Shown here: one piece after another, positions 26,347 through 37,086 of the stretch
Layout: each line of letters starts with the position of its first letter
Position numbering within the stretch: position 1 is the first letter of the stretch
NCBI RefSeq assembly: GCF_006385685.1
Contig: NZ_VFRP01000003.1
Span: forward strand, 62,001 to 126,000
DNA length: 64,000 bases
From: Amaricoccus solimangrovi
Lineage (GTDB): Bacteria > Pseudomonadota > Alphaproteobacteria > Rhodobacterales > Rhodobacteraceae
Direction of reading: 5' to 3'
Program-made: the position numbers and the translations under genes
The notes under the pieces: model-generated
What the model saw: only the letters and a program-made list of their open reading frames with translations
Databases searched by the model: none
Told to the model about the DNA's origin: nothing

Positions 26347-27036
26347 TCAGCCGGGCCGGGACCAGAGCGCCGCCTCGCCGAGTTCGGCGACGAAGGCCGC
26401 GTGCGCGGCGCGCTCCTCCGGGGTGATTCTGGGCGGGAGCGGCCGGGGCCGCGGCGGAGGCGTATAAACCGTCGCGACCGTCTCCCCGGCGCCGCGGCCC
26501 CCGACGGTCAGCACAAGCCCGGGCTGCCGCCCGCCGACGAGTTCGAGATAGACCTCCGCCAGCAGTTCGGAATCGAGCAGCGCGCCGTGTTTCTCGCGCG
26601 CGGAATTGTCGATGCCGAACCGGCGGCAGAGCGCGTCGAGCGTGTTGTTCGCCCCGGGAAAGCGGCGGCGCGCCATGTCGAGCGAATCGACCGCGCGCGC
26701 GACGGCGATCTCCCGGTGCCCGGCCCAGCGAAGCTCCGCGTTCAGGAATTTCATGTCGAAGGCGGCGTTGTGGATCACCAGCCGGGCATCGCCGGCGAAG
26801 GCGAGGAAATCGGCGGCGACCTCGGCGAAGACCGGCTTGTCCGCGAGAAACTCGGCGGAGAGGCCGTGAACGGCGAAAGCCTCCGCGGGCATGTCGCGCT
26901 GAGGGTTGACGTAGACGTGGAAGACCTGCCCCGTCGGCAGATGGTTCAGCAGTTCGACCGCGCCGATCTCGACGATCCTGTCGCCGGATTCGGGATCGAA
27001 GCCGGTGGTTTCGGTATCGAGGACGATTTCACGCAT
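26347..27036 (-). CDS. dnaQ: DNA polymerase III epsilon subunit, proofreading exonuclease
   Basis: 229 residues. The DEDDh exonuclease motifs are visible: Asp7/Glu9 in [24 protein letters not shown] in Exo II, and the Exo III region [20 protein letters not shown] with the catalytic His and Asp. The C-terminal tail binds the alpha subunit. It overlaps coaE by eight bases and is last in the maf-aroE-coaE-dnaQ operon. Confidence 0.96.
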   Translation of the reverse strand: MREIVLDTETTGFDPESGDRIVEIGAVELLNHLPTGQVFHVYVNPQRDMPAEAFAVHGLSAEFLADKPVFAEVAADFLAFAGDARLVIHNAAFDMKFLNAELRWAGHREIAVARAVDSLDMARRRFPGANNTLDALCRRFGIDNSAREKHGALLDSELLAEVYLELVGGRQPGLVLTVGGRGAGETVATVYTPPPRPRPLPPRITPEERAAHAAFVAELGEAALWSRPG

Positions 27037-27640
27037 GTCGGGATCCGCTCAGCCGGGCGATCAGGGAGTGGACCTCGGCGCGGGCATGATCAAGGCCGAG
27101 CGAGGTGTCGATGAGGTAATCGGCGCGCGCGCGCTTCCGGGCGTCGGGCATCTGGCGCGCGAGGAAACGGTCGAATTCCGCCGCCGTCATTCCGGGCCGC
27201 GCCATGACGCGCGCCCGCTGGACCTCCGGCGGCGCGGTGACGACGAGAACCGCGTCGAGCCAGGTATCGGCCCCGGTCTCGAAGAGCAGCGGAATGTCGC
27301 AGACGACGAGCGGCGCCGCGGCGCGCGCGAGAAAATCCGCGCGATCCTCGGCGACCAGCGGGTGTATCCGCTCCTCGATCAGGCCGAGCAATCCCGGATC
27401 CTCGGCGAGCGCGCCGCGAAGCGCGCCGCGCTCGACCCCGCCGTCGGGCGTGACCGCCCCGGGAACGAGCGGCGCCAGCGCGGCGGCGCCCGGTCCGCCG
27501 GGGCGGTAGATCCGGTGCACCGCCGCGTCCGCGTCCCAGACCGGGACGCCCGCCGCGCGGAACATCTCCGCCGTCGTCGACTTGCCCATGCCGATGGAAC
27601 CCGTCAGGCCGAGAAGGAAGGGCCGGTCCCGCGCCGTCAT
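27029..27640 (-). CDS. coaE: dephospho-CoA kinase
   Basis: 203 residues. Last step of coenzyme A synthesis. The P-loop is [18 protein letters not shown] near the N-terminus, then [16 protein letters not shown] and DIPLLFETG. Overlaps aroE by four bases and dnaQ by eight, indicating tight coupling. Confidence 0.96.
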   Translation of the reverse strand: MTARDRPFLLGLTGSIGMGKSTTAEMFRAAGVPVWDADAAVHRIYRPGGPGAAALAPLVPGAVTPDGGVERGALRGALAEDPGLLGLIEERIHPLVAEDRADFLARAAAPLVVCDIPLLFETGADTWLDAVLVVTAPPEVQRARVMARPGMTAAEFDRFLARQMPDARKRARADYLIDTSLGLDHARAEVHSLIARLSGSRHA

Positions 27641-28476
27641 CGCCGGCCCAGCACCGCCTCGCGCAGATCGGCGTCGACCAGCGGGGTCTTGCCGAACCAG
27701 CGCGCGAAACCCGGAACCCCCTGGTGCAGCAGCATCCCGAGCCCGTCGACCACGCGAAGGCCCCGCGCGGCCGCGGCCGCGAGAATGGGCGTCACCAGCG
27801 GCTCATAGACGATGTCGGTGACGAGCGCGTGGCCCGGAGCCCCGTCGAGCCGGATATCGAGCGGCGGCTGGCCCACCATGCCGAGGGCGGAGGTGTTGAC
27901 GATCAGCGCCGCCCCGTCGGCCGCCTCGGAGATGTCCGCCCAGTCGATCACGCGGACCGGCCCGCCGAGATCCCCGGCCAGCCGCTCGGCGCGGGCGCGG
28001 GTGCGGTTGGCGAGGCGGATCTCCGGCGCGCCGGCCTCGAGCAGCGCCGCGACCACCGCGCGGGAAGCACCCCCCGCCCCCAGCACCAGCGCGGGCCCGC
28101 GATCCGCCGCCCATCCCGGCGCGCCCTGGCGCAGGTTCTCGAGAAAACCGTAGCCGTCGGTATTGTCGGCCTCGATCCCGCCGTCGGGCAGGAAGGTCAG
28201 CGTATTGGCCGCGCCGACCCGCGCCGCCCGCTCCGTCACCTCGGACGCCGCGGCGAGCGCCGCCTCCTTGTGCGGGATCGTGACATTGACGCCCCGGAAC
28301 CCGAGCAGCGGCAGCCCGGCGAGCCCGCGGGCGAAATCTTCGGGGGCGAGCCCGATCGGGACATAATAACCGTCGATCCCGTAGCGGCGGAGCCAGTGGC
28401 CATGCAGCCGGGGCGAGCGGGAATGACCGATCGGCCAGCCGATAACCCCCGCGAGAGGCGGGCGATGCGCGTTCAT
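27637..28476 (-). CDS. aroE: shikimate dehydrogenase
   Basis: 279 residues. NADPH-dependent reduction of 3-dehydroshikimate. Substrate-binding motif [13 protein letters not shown] at the N-terminus, [13 protein letters not shown] with the catalytic Lys, NTDGYGF and the nucleotide-binding [17 protein letters not shown]. Overlaps maf upstream and coaE downstream in ATGA-type junctions. Confidence 0.96.
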   Translation of the reverse strand: MNAHRPPLAGVIGWPIGHSRSPRLHGHWLRRYGIDGYYVPIGLAPEDFARGLAGLPLLGFRGVNVTIPHKEAALAAASEVTERAARVGAANTLTFLPDGGIEADNTDGYGFLENLRQGAPGWAADRGPALVLGAGGASRAVVAALLEAGAPEIRLANRTRARAERLAGDLGGPVRVIDWADISEAADGAALIVNTSALGMVGQPPLDIRLDGAPGHALVTDIVYEPLVTPILAAAAARGLRVVDGLGMLLHQGVPGFARWFGKTPLVDADLREAVLGRR

Positions 28477-29084
28477 TCGAGTAACAAACCCCTCGTGCGC
28501 AGGAATCCGAGAAGCTCGAGCAGCGGCAGCCCGAGAATGGTGAAATGGTCGCCCTGCACATGGGAGAAGAGCTGCGCGCCCTCCGCCTCCAGCCGATAGG
28601 CGCCGACCGTCGAGGTGAGGCCCTCGCCCTGGCGGGCCACATAGTCGTCGAGAAAGGCGTCGCTGAAGGGCCGCATCCGGAGCGTCGCCCGGCCGACATG
28701 GCGCCAGACGGGAACCGCGCCCTCGTAGACGACGGCGGCCGAGAGCAGTTCGTGCGTGCGCCCGCGCAGGAAACCGAGATGGTCGCGCGCCTCCGCGGCG
28801 GAAGCCGGCTTGTCGAAGAGACGGCCCTCGCAGACCAGAACCTGATCCGCCCCGAGCACCCGCGCAGCCGGAGCGCGCCCTGCGACGCGGCGCGCCTTGT
28901 ATTCCGCCAGCGTGTCCGCGATGTCGCGCGGCGCCGCGCCCTCGGCGAGCAGCCCCTGCTTGATCGCCGCCTCGTCGACCGCGGCCGGAACCACCTCCAC
29001 CGCGACGCCGGCGGCGCGCAGCATCGCGGCGCGCGCCTCGGACTTGGACGCGAGAATCAGGGGAGCTTCCGGCTGGTCTGGCAT
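28473..29084 (-). CDS. maf: Maf family nucleotide pyrophosphatase
   Basis: 203 residues. Hydrolyses non-canonical or excess nucleoside triphosphates; the [16 protein letters not shown]-terminus, [10 protein letters not shown] and [17 protein letters not shown] motifs are characteristic, as is [17 protein letters not shown] start at ATG 29084 because the alignable part begins [18 protein letters not shown]. An open extension reaches 29279 but enters the probable origin and lacks a ribosome site. First gene of the maf-aroE-coaE-dnaQ operon. Confidence 0.93.
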   Translation of the reverse strand: MPDQPEAPLILASKSEARAAMLRAAGVAVEVVPAAVDEAAIKQGLLAEGAAPRDIADTLAEYKARRVAGRAPAARVLGADQVLVCEGRLFDKPASAAEARDHLGFLRGRTHELLSAAVVYEGAVPVWRHVGRATLRMRPFSDAFLDDYVARQGEGLTSTVGAYRLEAEGAQLFSHVQGDHFTILGLPLLELLGFLRTRGLLLE

Positions 29085-29651
29085 CGGCGAAAATCGCGCT
29101 CCGGTGGGTCGGCCCGTGTTCTGAAGCCTCGGGAGACGGAGTGCAAGAGCGGCGATCGGCGGAGCGTCCCGCGGAATCCCGGGGACTGTTCTGGGGATAA
29201 CCTCTGTAAATCGCGGGGCCGAACGCGGGAAAGCCGGGGACGGAGTCGATCCGTACCCGTTCCCTCGGGAGTCACGCACAAGCGATCACCGCTGTGCGTT
29301 AATTTTCGCCCGGCTCGGGATAACTTCGCACCTCCGCGTGCCAAGTCAGTTCCCAACGAGATTCACAGCCTGTGGATTGCCGCGGCCCCACGCCGGAATA
29401 TTCTGATCTCAAAGGACTTTTTTCTCACCGTAACAACTTTCAGTTGAAATCCGAACGCCGCCCGGCTTCTTCCCCATCTGTGGAAAACTGTGTGGGAAAA
29501 ACTGCGCGAAGATTAATCCCCAGGATTCACCGGCTTACCTTCTTCACCCATTTTCAAGAATCCAGACCCTGAACCGATGGGGAGAGGGTCGGCTTGCGTC
29601 CTCGCCCACTCCTGCTAGGACCCCGGAAACGGCACCGAAGGATACCTCCTC
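29085..29651. other. probable chromosomal replication origin (oriC), 567-bp gene-free gap
   Basis: Flanked by maf (leftward) and hemJ-rho (rightward), the same neighbours as the Caulobacter crescentus origin. DnaA-box-like 9-mers on the minus strand: TTATCCCCA (29200-29192), TTTTCCACA (29487-29479, fits TTWTNCACA), TTATCCCGA (29323-29315), CAATCCACA (29379-29371) and TTTCCCACA (29499-29491). An AT-rich stretch at 29395-29450 could be the unwinding element. Six GANTC sites lie between 29174 and 29562 (GAATC 29174, GAGTC 29243 and 29269, GATTC 29360 and 29524, GAATC 29558), roughly four times chance. Two parS sites lie 3.3 and 5.2 kb to the right. Confidence 0.7.
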
Positions 29652-30104
29652 ATGCGCGACCTGCTCATCAGCGCCTATCCGTGGATCAAGGCCTTCCACA
29701 TCGTCGCGATGGTGAGCTGGATGGCAGGTCTCTTCTACCTGCCCCGACTCTTCGTCTATCACGCCGAACGCGGCGTTTCCGGCAGCGAACTCTCCGAAAC
29801 GCTGAAGGTCATGGAAACCAAGCTTCTGAGATATATTATGAATCCCGCCATGGGTGCGACCTGGTTTCTCGGGGTTCTGCTCGCTCTCACCCCTGGGGTG
29901 GTTGATTGGACGGCCGGCTGGTTCTATATCAAGATAGCCTGTGTGCTGATCCTGAGCGGATTTCAGGGTTGGCTCGGCGCCCGCGGCCGGGATTTCATCT
30001 CCGATCGCAACCGGATCTCCGGCCGGACCTATCGTCTGGCCAATGAAATACCGACGCTGGCGCTCATCGTGATTGCAATCATGGTGGTGGTCCGGCCGTT
30101 CTGA
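29652..30104 (+). CDS. hemJ: protoporphyrinogen IX oxidase HemJ
   Basis: 150 residues with four transmembrane helices. It oxidises protoporphyrinogen IX to protoporphyrin IX in the heme/chlorophyll path. Conserved HemJ residues are the AFHIVAMVSWMAGLFYLPRLFVYH segment with its His, and FYIKIACVLILSGFQGWL with KxxxV. The name is well supported by topology and these motifs. It precedes rho by about 114 bases on the same strand. Confidence 0.9.
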   Translation: MRDLLISAYPWIKAFHIVAMVSWMAGLFYLPRLFVYHAERGVSGSELSETLKVMETKLLRYIMNPAMGATWFLGVLLALTPGVVDWTAGWFYIKIACVLILSGFQGWLGARGRDFISDRNRISGRTYRLANEIPTLALIVIAIMVVVRPF

Positions 30105-30218
30105 CCTCTCCAAGTTTGACAGTCGTGACAGTTTGTGCAAAGGGGAAGACAGAAGGTCACGATTCACGGCTGGCCGCCTCCCCGATATCCCTCCCATCAA
30201 GGACGTTTGACTGCTCCG

Positions 30219-31502
30219 ATGGATTTATCCTCTGATTTCCAGCAGCTTTCGCTCGCCGAGCTGAAAGCCAAGAGCCCGGCCGATTTGCTGACCCTCGCCG
30301 AGGAACTCGAGATCGAGAACGCCTCGAACATGCGCAAGGGCGACATGATGTTCGCCATCCTCAAGGACATGGCCGCGGAGGGGGTCGAGATCTCCGGCGA
30401 CGGTGTCCTCGAGGTTCTGCAGGACGGTTTCGGTTTTCTCCGCTCGCCCGAGGCGAACTACCTCGCCGGACCCGACGATATCTATGTAAGTCCGAACCAG
30501 ATCCGGAAATTCTCGCTGCGCACCGGTGACACGGTCGAGGGCGTGATCCGCGCACCCAAGGAAGGCGAGCGGTATTTCGGCCTGGTAAAGGTCTCGAAGA
30601 TCAATTTCGAGGATCCCGAGAAGGCCCGGCACAAGGTTCATTTCGACAATCTGACGCCGCTCTATCCCGACGAGCGGATCAAGCTCGAGCTGGACGACCC
30701 GACCATCAAGGACCGTACCGCGCGCATCATCGATCTGGTCGCGCCGATCGGCAAGGGCCAGCGCGGGCTCATCGTCGCGCCGCCGCGGTCGGGCAAGACG
30801 GTGATCCTGCAGAACATCGCCGCCTCGATCGAAAAGAACCATCCCGAATGCTATCTGATCGTCCTTCTGGTCGATGAACGGCCCGAGGAAGTGACGGACA
30901 TGCAGCGCTCGGTGAAGGGCGAGGTGATCGCCTCGACCTTCGACGAACCGGCGACACGGCATGTCGCGGTGGCCGAGATGGTGATCGAGAAGGCCAAGCG
31001 GCTGGTAGAGCACAAGCGGGACGTGGTTATCCTGCTCGATTCCATCACCCGGCTCGGGCGCGCCTACAACACGGTGGTGCCGAGTTCGGGCAAGGTGCTG
31101 ACCGGCGGTGTCGATGCGAACGCGCTGCAGCGGCCGAAGCGGTTCTTCGGCGCGGCGCGCAACATCGAGGAAGGCGGCTCGCTCACCATCATCGCCACCG
31201 CGCTGATCGATACCGGCAGCCGCATGGACGAGGTCATCTTCGAAGAGTTCAAGGGGACGGGCAACTCCGAGATCGTCCTTGACCGGAAGATCGCGGACAA
31301 GCGTGTATTCCCGGCCATCGACATCTTGAAATCCGGCACCCGGAAAGAAGAACTTCTGGTTGAGAAAACCGATCTTACCAAAATGTTCATTCTTCGGCGG
31401 ATTCTCAATCCGATGGGCACGACGGATGCGATCGAGTTCCTGATCGGAAAGCTCAAGCAGACCAAATCCAATGGCGAGTTCTTCGACTCGATGAACAGCT
31501 AA
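30219..31502 (+). CDS. rho: transcription termination factor Rho
   Basis: 427 residues. RNA-dependent ATPase helicase. N-terminal Rho domain ([24 protein letters not shown]), cold-shock-like RNA-binding region ([45 protein letters not shown]), and the ATPase core with Walker [13 protein letters not shown] and Walker [18 protein letters not shown]-terminal [11 protein letters not shown] is the Q-loop/R-loop end. I start at ATG 30219. A frame open to 30135 is not supported. Confidence 0.97.
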   Translation: MDLSSDFQQLSLAELKAKSPADLLTLAEELEIENASNMRKGDMMFAILKDMAAEGVEISGDGVLEVLQDGFGFLRSPEANYLAGPDDIYVSPNQIRKFSLRTGDTVEGVIRAPKEGERYFGLVKVSKINFEDPEKARHKVHFDNLTPLYPDERIKLELDDPTIKDRTARIIDLVAPIGKGQRGLIVAPPRSGKTVILQNIAASIEKNHPECYLIVLLVDERPEEVTDMQRSVKGEVIASTFDEPATRHVAVAEMVIEKAKRLVEHKRDVVILLDSITRLGRAYNTVVPSSGKVLTGGVDANALQRPKRFFGAARNIEEGGSLTIIATALIDTGSRMDEVIFEEFKGTGNSEIVLDRKIADKRVFPAIDILKSGTRKEELLVEKTDLTKMFILRRILNPMGTTDAIEFLIGKLKQTKSNGEFFDSMNS

Positions 31503-31532
31503 GCGGCCATTACTTGAGGTATACTGAAACGG

Positions 31533-32831
31533 ATGACCGATACGATCTACGCTCAGGCTTCGGCCAGGGGGCGGGCGGGCGTCGCGGTCATCCGGATCTC
31601 CGGCCCCGGAGCCTTTGCCACCCTTGAAGATCTGACCGGGCCGCGGCCCGCCGACCGAACCGCCGCGCTGCGGCGCGTCCGCGCGCCCGATGGCGAGGTG
31701 GTGGATCACGCGCTGACGCTGTGCTTCCCGGGCCCTGCGAGCTTTACCGGCGAAGATGTCGCCGAGCTGCAGGTCCATGGCGGCCCGGCGATCTGCGCCG
31801 CTGTCCTCGATCTCATCGGTGGTCGTCCCGGAACGCGACTCGCGGAGCCGGGAGAGTTTACGCGGCGCGCGCTGCTGAACGGACGGCTCGATCTCGCTCA
31901 GGTCGAAGGGTTGGGCGACATGCTGGCCGCGGAGACCGAAGCCCAGCGGCGGCAGGCGGCGCGGCTGATGTCCGGCGCGTTGTCCGGTCAGGCGGCGCGA
32001 TGGCGTGAGGCGCTGGTCCGCGCCCTGGCCTTCGTCGAGGCTTCGATCGATTTCGTCGACGACGCCGTGCCGGACGATGTGCTCCAAGCGGTGATGGCTG
32101 ATCTCGAAGGCCTGTCGGCTGATCTTCGCGCGGCCGTGAAGGGGGCGGGGATCGCGGAGCGGATCCGTGAAGGGTTCGAGATCGCTCTGGTCGGCGCGCC
32201 CAATGTCGGGAAGTCCACGCTGCTCAACGCGCTCGCCGGGCGGGAGGCCGCGATCACCTCCGCCGTCGCGGGCACGACCCGCGATGTCATTGAAGTCCGG
32301 ATGGATCTTGGGGGCCTTCCCGTCACGCTGCTGGATATGGCCGGGCTCCGCGTGACCGAGGATACGGTGGAGCGGATGGGGGTCGACCGGGCCCGAGGAC
32401 GGGCGGATCGCGCGGATCTTCGGGTGTTTCTCGTCGAGGCGTCGGGTGAGGTAGAACAACTTGGGGTTGCATCGCAGCCGGGCGACGTGGTTGTTCGGGC
32501 CAAGGCGGATCTGGCGCGGGCGCGGCCGGGGGCGCTTGCCGTCTCGGGTGTGACCGGGGCGGGGATCCGAGACCTGCTGGCGGCCGTGCGCCAGGAGCTG
32601 GAAAAGCGGGTTCAGGCTTCCTCCGGCATCTCGCACCGCCGGCAAGCGGTGGCGATCGGGCGGGCGGCGGAGGCGGTGGACCAAGGCCTTGCGCAGATCC
32701 GGAACGACCGGCCCGAGATTGGCGCCGCCGAACTCCACCGAGCGGTGAGGGCGCTTGATTTTCTGGTTGGAAAGGTGGATGTGGACGCCATTCTGGACAA
32801 GGTTTTCGAGAGCTTCTGCCTCGGCAAGTAG
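31533..32831 (+). CDS. mnmE: tRNA modification GTPase MnmE
   Basis: 432 residues. With MnmG it installs the cmnm5U34 modification of tRNA wobble uridines. Tetrahydrofolate-binding N-terminal domain ([24 protein letters not shown]), helical domain, and an inserted GTPase domain with G1 [13 protein letters not shown]2 TTRDVIEV, G3 DMAGLR. The invariant C-terminal cysteine is in FCLGK, the last residues. The following gene's ribosome site GGGAGG begins at the mnmE stop codon's last base. Confidence 0.96.
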   Translation: MTDTIYAQASARGRAGVAVIRISGPGAFATLEDLTGPRPADRTAALRRVRAPDGEVVDHALTLCFPGPASFTGEDVAELQVHGGPAICAAVLDLIGGRPGTRLAEPGEFTRRALLNGRLDLAQVEGLGDMLAAETEAQRRQAARLMSGALSGQAARWREALVRALAFVEASIDFVDDAVPDDVLQAVMADLEGLSADLRAAVKGAGIAERIREGFEIALVGAPNVGKSTLLNALAGREAAITSAVAGTTRDVIEVRMDLGGLPVTLLDMAGLRVTEDTVERMGVDRARGRADRADLRVFLVEASGEVEQLGVASQPGDVVVRAKADLARARPGALAVSGVTGAGIRDLLAAVRQELEKRVQASSGISHRRQAVAIGRAAEAVDQGLAQIRNDRPEIGAAELHRAVRALDFLVGKVDVDAILDKVFESFCLGK

Positions 32832-32836
32832 GGAGG

Positions 32837-32852
32837 TGTTTCACGTGAAACA
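32837..32852. promoter_or_regulatory. parS centromere site 1
   Basis: TGTTTCACGTGAAACA, a perfect 16-bp palindrome identical to the ParB-binding consensus. It falls on the first codons of mnmG and directly after the mnmE stop. Confidence 0.95.
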
Positions 32853-34707
32853 TCGGCACTTCGATGTTGTCGTGGTCGGGGGCGGTCACGCCGGGACCGA
32901 AGCCGTGCTGGCGGCGCAACGCGTCGGCGCGCGGGCGGCGCTGGTGACGCACCGCTTCGAGCGTCTCGGCGAAATGTCCTGCAATCCGGCGATCGGGGGG
33001 CTGGGCAAGGGCCACATCGTCCGCGAGATCGATGCGCTGGATGGGCTGATGGGACGCGCGGCGGATCATGCCGGGATCCAGTATCGCCTCCTCAATCGGC
33101 GCAAGGGACCTGCCGCGCAGGGGCCGCGGCTGCAAGCGGATCGTGCGCGTTACCGCGCCGCCGTTCAGGCCGTGTTCCGCCAAGAGCGGACTCAGGTGAT
33201 CGAAGGAGAGGTCGTCGATCTTCTCGTGCGGGCGGGGGCCGTTCGCGGCGTCGTCCTTTCCGACGGATCGGAGATCGCGGCGAGGGCGGTGGTTCTGACA
33301 ACGGGAACCTTTCTCCGAGGCGTCATCCATATCGGCGACCAGGCCACTCCCGCCGGCCGAGCTGGCGATCCGGCCGCCGCGCGGCTCGGGGCGCGACTTG
33401 AAGCCCTTGGCTTGCCGCTGGGGCGGCTCAAGACCGGAACCCCGCCGCGGCTTGACGGCCGCAGCATCGATTGGGCGCGGGTGGGCGTTCAGCCGGGCGA
33501 TGACACACCGGAATTTCTGTCCTTCCTGACCAACCAGGTGGCTGCGCGCCAAGTCTCGTGCGGAATCACGCACACATCGCCCGCGGTACACGACCTGATC
33601 CGGCGGAACCTGGAACGTTCCGCCCTTTTCGGCGGCCATATCGAGGGCGTCGGACCTCGCTACTGTCCATCGATCGAAGACAAGGTGACCCGCTTCGCGG
33701 ACAAGGATCGGCATCAGGTGTTTCTGGAACCGGAAGGGCTTACGGATTTCACCGTCTATCCCAACGGTATCTCCACCTCGCTCCCGGCGGAGGTCCAGGA
33801 GGAGCTTGTCCAAGCCATGGAAGGCCTGGAGAGGGCGCGGATCCTGCGGCCCGGCTATGCGATCGAGTACGATTACGTCGATCCCCGCGCTCTGACCGCG
33901 GCCCTCGGGCTGAAAGCCCTGAGAAATCTGTTCCTGGCGGGGCAGATCAACGGGACCACGGGTTACGAGGAGGCCGCCGGGCAGGGGCTGGTGGCGGGTT
34001 TGAACGCGGCCACCACGGCGAGCGGGGAGGGAGAACCCGTCATTTTCGGCCGAGAAGAGTCGCTCATCGGCGTGATGATCGATGACCTCGTCACCCAAGG
34101 CGTGACGGAACCCTATCGCATGTTCACCTCGCGGGCGGAATTCCGGCTGCAGCTCCGGGCAGATAACGCGGACCAGCGCCTCACTCCGCTTGGTCTTCGC
34201 CTCGGGTGCGTGTCCGTGGCGCGGTCCCGCGCCTTCGAAGAGAAGATGGCGAAGCTGGACAACGCCCGGTCTCGCGCGAAGGCCATCGAATTCACGCCGA
34301 ACGAGGCGCGAATGCGGGGACTCGAGGTCAATCAGGACGGCGCGCGGCGGAACGTCCTCGCGCTGTTCGCGCTGCCGAACATGGACCGGGACCGGATCCG
34401 CGCCGCTTTTCCCGATCTTGCCGCCATCGACGCGCCAACCCTGCGTCAGCTGGAACGGGAGGCGATCTACGCTCCCTATCTGGAGCGGCAGCGGGCGGAG
34501 GTCGCACAGCTTCGGCGAGACGACGAGATGACATTGCCGGAGGGTCTGGACTATGCCGCGATGCCCGGCCTTTCCAACGAACTGCGGGGTAAACTGGCCC
34601 GGATTCAGCCTCGGACGCTGGCACAGGCGGGGCGGATCGAGGGGATGACCCCGGCCGCGCTCACGCTTCTGCTGATGCGGGCCCGCCGGCTGCGGGAGGC
34701 GTCATGA
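32845..34707 (+). CDS. mnmG: tRNA uridine 5-carboxymethylaminomethyl modification enzyme MnmG
   Basis: About 620 residues. FAD-binding partner of MnmE. The N-terminal Rossmann motif [31 protein letters not shown] and [24 protein letters not shown] are canonical, as is [11 protein letters not shown] and [18 protein letters not shown]. Start: GTG 32845 has GGGAGG (32831-32836) at proper spacing. GTG 32836 (giving MFHVKH, the common annotation) has no room for it. The start codon sits inside a parS site. Confidence 0.95.
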   Translation: MKHRHFDVVVVGGGHAGTEAVLAAQRVGARAALVTHRFERLGEMSCNPAIGGLGKGHIVREIDALDGLMGRAADHAGIQYRLLNRRKGPAAQGPRLQADRARYRAAVQAVFRQERTQVIEGEVVDLLVRAGAVRGVVLSDGSEIAARAVVLTTGTFLRGVIHIGDQATPAGRAGDPAAARLGARLEALGLPLGRLKTGTPPRLDGRSIDWARVGVQPGDDTPEFLSFLTNQVAARQVSCGITHTSPAVHDLIRRNLERSALFGGHIEGVGPRYCPSIEDKVTRFADKDRHQVFLEPEGLTDFTVYPNGISTSLPAEVQEELVQAMEGLERARILRPGYAIEYDYVDPRALTAALGLKALRNLFLAGQINGTTGYEEAAGQGLVAGLNAATTASGEGEPVIFGREESLIGVMIDDLVTQGVTEPYRMFTSRAEFRLQLRADNADQRLTPLGLRLGCVSVARSRAFEEKMAKLDNARSRAKAIEFTPNEARMRGLEVNQDGARRNVLALFALPNMDRDRIRAAFPDLAAIDAPTLRQLEREAIYAPYLERQRAEVAQLRRDDEMTLPEGLDYAAMPGLSNELRGKLARIQPRTLAQAGRIEGMTPAALTLLLMRARRLREAS

Positions 34708-35315
34708 GGGATGGGGTGCCGCTCGATGTTTCACGTGAAACACAGGAGCGTCTGGAGCGCTACGCGGAACTTCTGACGAAATGGACAGCCCGGATCAACC
34801 TGGTCTCGAAGGCGAGCTTGAGCGACCTTTGGACCCGGCACATCGCCGATTCCGCGCAGCTCTGGACCCTCGCCCCCGCGGATCCCGCTGTTTGGTGCGA
34901 CATTGGCTCGGGCGGGGGCTTTCCGGGCCTTGTGATCGGCATCCTCGCGCGCGAGCGGCAACCGGACCTAGACCTCCACCTCGTGGAAAGCGATACACGG
35001 AAATGCGCCTTCCTCTCCACCGTTATCCGCGAGTGTGGGCTTCGGGCGGTCGTCCACGCCGAGCGGATAGAGGAGGCCATGCCCCCCGCCGCGGATGTTC
35101 TTTCCGCGCGCGCTCTGGCGCCGTTGCCTGCTTTGTTGGCATTCGCGGAAAAACTGCGGCGTCCCGAGGGTATTTGCTTGTTTCCGAAGGGCGAGCAGGT
35201 GCATAAGGAACTGGAAGACGCCGCCTGCGCCTGGCAATTCGAGTACCATATCCACCCAAGCCGCACCGACGAGAAAGCGGCGATTGTTGAGATCGGAGCG
35301 TTCGCCCGTGTCTGA
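34704..35315 (+). CDS. rsmG: 16S rRNA (guanine527-N7)-methyltransferase
   Basis: 203 residues. Methylates G527 of 16S rRNA using SAM. SAM motif [36 protein letters not shown]-terminal [47 protein letters not shown] is family-typical. DVSRET is encoded by parS site 2. Overlaps mnmG by an ATGA and the parA GTG by eight bases. Confidence 0.96.
   Translation: MRDGVPLDVSRETQERLERYAELLTKWTARINLVSKASLSDLWTRHIADSAQLWTLAPADPAVWCDIGSGGGFPGLVIGILARERQPDLDLHLVESDTRKCAFLSTVIRECGLRAVVHAERIEEAMPPAADVLSARALAPLPALLAFAEKLRRPEGICLFPKGEQVHKELEDAACAWQFEYHIHPSRTDEKAAIVEIGAFARV
34727..34742. promoter_or_regulatory. parS centromere site 2
   Basis: TGTTTCACGTGAAACA again, exact, 1.9 kb from site 1 and within the first codons of rsmG. 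Both sites lie 0.6-2.5 kb upstream of parA. Confidence 0.95.
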
Positions 35316-36123
35316 TACCGCCATGCGTCCGCATGTCTTGGCGATCACCAATCAGAAGGGCGGCGTGGGCAAGACCACGACCGCCATCAATCTCGGCACG
35401 GCGCTCGCGGCGCTCGGCAAGCGGGTGCTGCTGATCGACATCGACCCGCAGGGAAACGCCTCCACAGGCCTCGGTCTGCCGGTCGCCTCCCGCGGTCTCA
35501 CCGCCTATGACTTCATCGTGGCGACGGAACCGCGGGATTTCGCGGTTCAGACCATGGTGCCGGATCTCTATCTCATCCCCGCCACATCGGACCTGAGTTC
35601 CGCGGATGTCGATCTCGTGTCCGATCCGCGTCGTCTCCAGAAGATGCGTGACTCTCTCGCCATTCCCGGAGCACTGCCCGAGCGGTTGGACTACGTGCTG
35701 ATCGACTGTCCTCCGTCGTTGAACCTGCTGACGTTGAACGCCTTGGTGGCGGCGCATTCGGTCCTCGTGCCGCTGCAGTGCGAGTTCTTCGCGCTGGAAG
35801 GTCTGTCGCAGTTGATGCGCACGGTGCAGTCGGTCCGAGGAGCGCTGAATCCGAGCCTCCGTATACAAGGTATTGTGTTGACCATGTATGACCGGCGCAA
35901 CAACTTGTCCGGGCAGGTCGCGATGGACGTCCGGGACAATCTTGGAAGTCTGGTCTACGAGACGGTCATCCCTCGCAACGTGCGGTTGAGTGAGGCGCCG
36001 TCGCATGCCGTTCCGGCGCTGATCTACGACTATACGTCGAGCGGCAGCATCGCCTATCAGCGTCTCGCGGGCGAGGTTCTGGCACGCATGCGCGGCAACC
36101 GGGATCTGGTCGAGCCGGCTTAG
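35308..36123 (+). CDS. parA: chromosome partitioning ATPase ParA (Soj)
   Basis: 271 residues. Deviant Walker A ITNQKGGVGKTTTAINLG, A' LLIDIDPQGNAS, and Walker B VLIDCPPS. It forms nucleoid-bound gradients that move ParB-parS complexes. GTG 35308 is preferred (GGAG spaced 9 bases, overlapping rsmG by eight). ATG 35323 is the alternative but lacks a ribosome site. Confidence 0.96.
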   Translation: MSDTAMRPHVLAITNQKGGVGKTTTAINLGTALAALGKRVLLIDIDPQGNASTGLGLPVASRGLTAYDFIVATEPRDFAVQTMVPDLYLIPATSDLSSADVDLVSDPRRLQKMRDSLAIPGALPERLDYVLIDCPPSLNLLTLNALVAAHSVLVPLQCEFFALEGLSQLMRTVQSVRGALNPSLRIQGIVLTMYDRRNNLSGQVAMDVRDNLGSLVYETVIPRNVRLSEAPSHAVPALIYDYTSSGSIAYQRLAGEVLARMRGNRDLVEPA

Positions 36124-36133
36124 GGAGCGGAAA

Positions 36134-37024
36134 ATGGAAAAGAAGGGTTTGGGCCGCGGCCTGTCGGCGTTGCTCGCGGATGTCGCGCCGGAACCGGAGC
36201 GCGTGGCGGAGCCGGGCGCTGCCGCCGGATCCGGACCGCGCGCAATTCCGATCGAGCGGATCAAGCCGAACCCGAACCAGCCGCGCCGTGATTTCCCGGA
36301 CAAGGATCTCTACGATCTCGCCGCCTCGATCCGCGAACAGGGCGTGATCCAGCCGCTGATCCTGCGTACCCATCCCTCCGAGCCGGAGATGTACGAGATC
36401 GTCGCGGGCGAACGCCGCTGGCGCGCGGCGCAGATCGCCCAGTTGCATGAACTGCCCGCGATCCTGCGCGAACTCGACGACACCCAGGTGCTCGAGATCG
36501 CGATCATCGAGAACATCCAGCGCGAGGATCTGAATGCGATCGAGGAGGCCCTCGCCTATCGGCAGCTGATGGACCGTTTTGGTCACACGCAGGAACGCCT
36601 CGCGGAAGGGCTCGGCAAGAGCCGCAGCCACATCGCGAATCTGCTGCGTCTCCTGACGCTGCCGGAGGGGGTGCTCGACCACGTTCGAACCGGACGGCTG
36701 AGCGCGGGCCACGCACGCGCCCTCGTGACCGCCGCCCATCCGGAAGCGCTGGCCCGCCAGGTGATCGAGAAGGACCTCTCCGTACGTCAGACCGAGCAGC
36801 TCGCCCGCTCGGTGCTGGGCGCGGCCACGCCCGCCGGCGCCGCGCCTCCGCGCACCAGGACGAAGGACGCCGATACGCGGGCGCTCGAGGAGGATCTGAC
36901 CGCCTCGCTGCGGCTCAAGGTCTCGATCGAGCACAAGGCGGGGAAACAGGCCGGCGAGGTGCGGATCCGCTACCGCAATCTCGAGGAACTGGACGGGCTC
37001 TGCCAGCTTCTTTCCGCGAGTTGA
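36134..37024 (+). CDS. parB: chromosome partitioning protein ParB (Spo0J), CTPase
   Basis: 296 residues. Conserved boxes: IPIERIKPNPNQPRRDFPDKDLYDLAASIREQGVIQPLILR (ParB/Srx CTP-binding region), GERRWRAAQ, and the helix-turn-helix RLAEGLGKSRSHIANLLRLLTLP that reads parS. The C-terminal dimerisation domain ends the protein. It binds the two parS sites 1.4 and 3.3 kb upstream. Ten bases separate parA and parB. Confidence 0.96.
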   Translation: MEKKGLGRGLSALLADVAPEPERVAEPGAAAGSGPRAIPIERIKPNPNQPRRDFPDKDLYDLAASIREQGVIQPLILRTHPSEPEMYEIVAGERRWRAAQIAQLHELPAILRELDDTQVLEIAIIENIQREDLNAIEEALAYRQLMDRFGHTQERLAEGLGKSRSHIANLLRLLTLPEGVLDHVRTGRLSAGHARALVTAAHPEALARQVIEKDLSVRQTEQLARSVLGAATPAGAAPPRTRTKDADTRALEEDLTASLRLKVSIEHKAGKQAGEVRIRYRNLEELDGLCQLLSAS

Positions 37025-37086
37025 GGCTCCCCGCCGGGAATGTCCCTGACCCTCTGCGGCCGAGGCTGTTGTGGCTCAGGGACAAT

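Noticed and set aside
29295-29530. CtrA boxes (TTAA-N7-TTAA) in the origin gap
   Set aside because: TTAA occurs at 29299 and 29512 but never with the required spacing, so Caulobacter-type CtrA control is unsupported.
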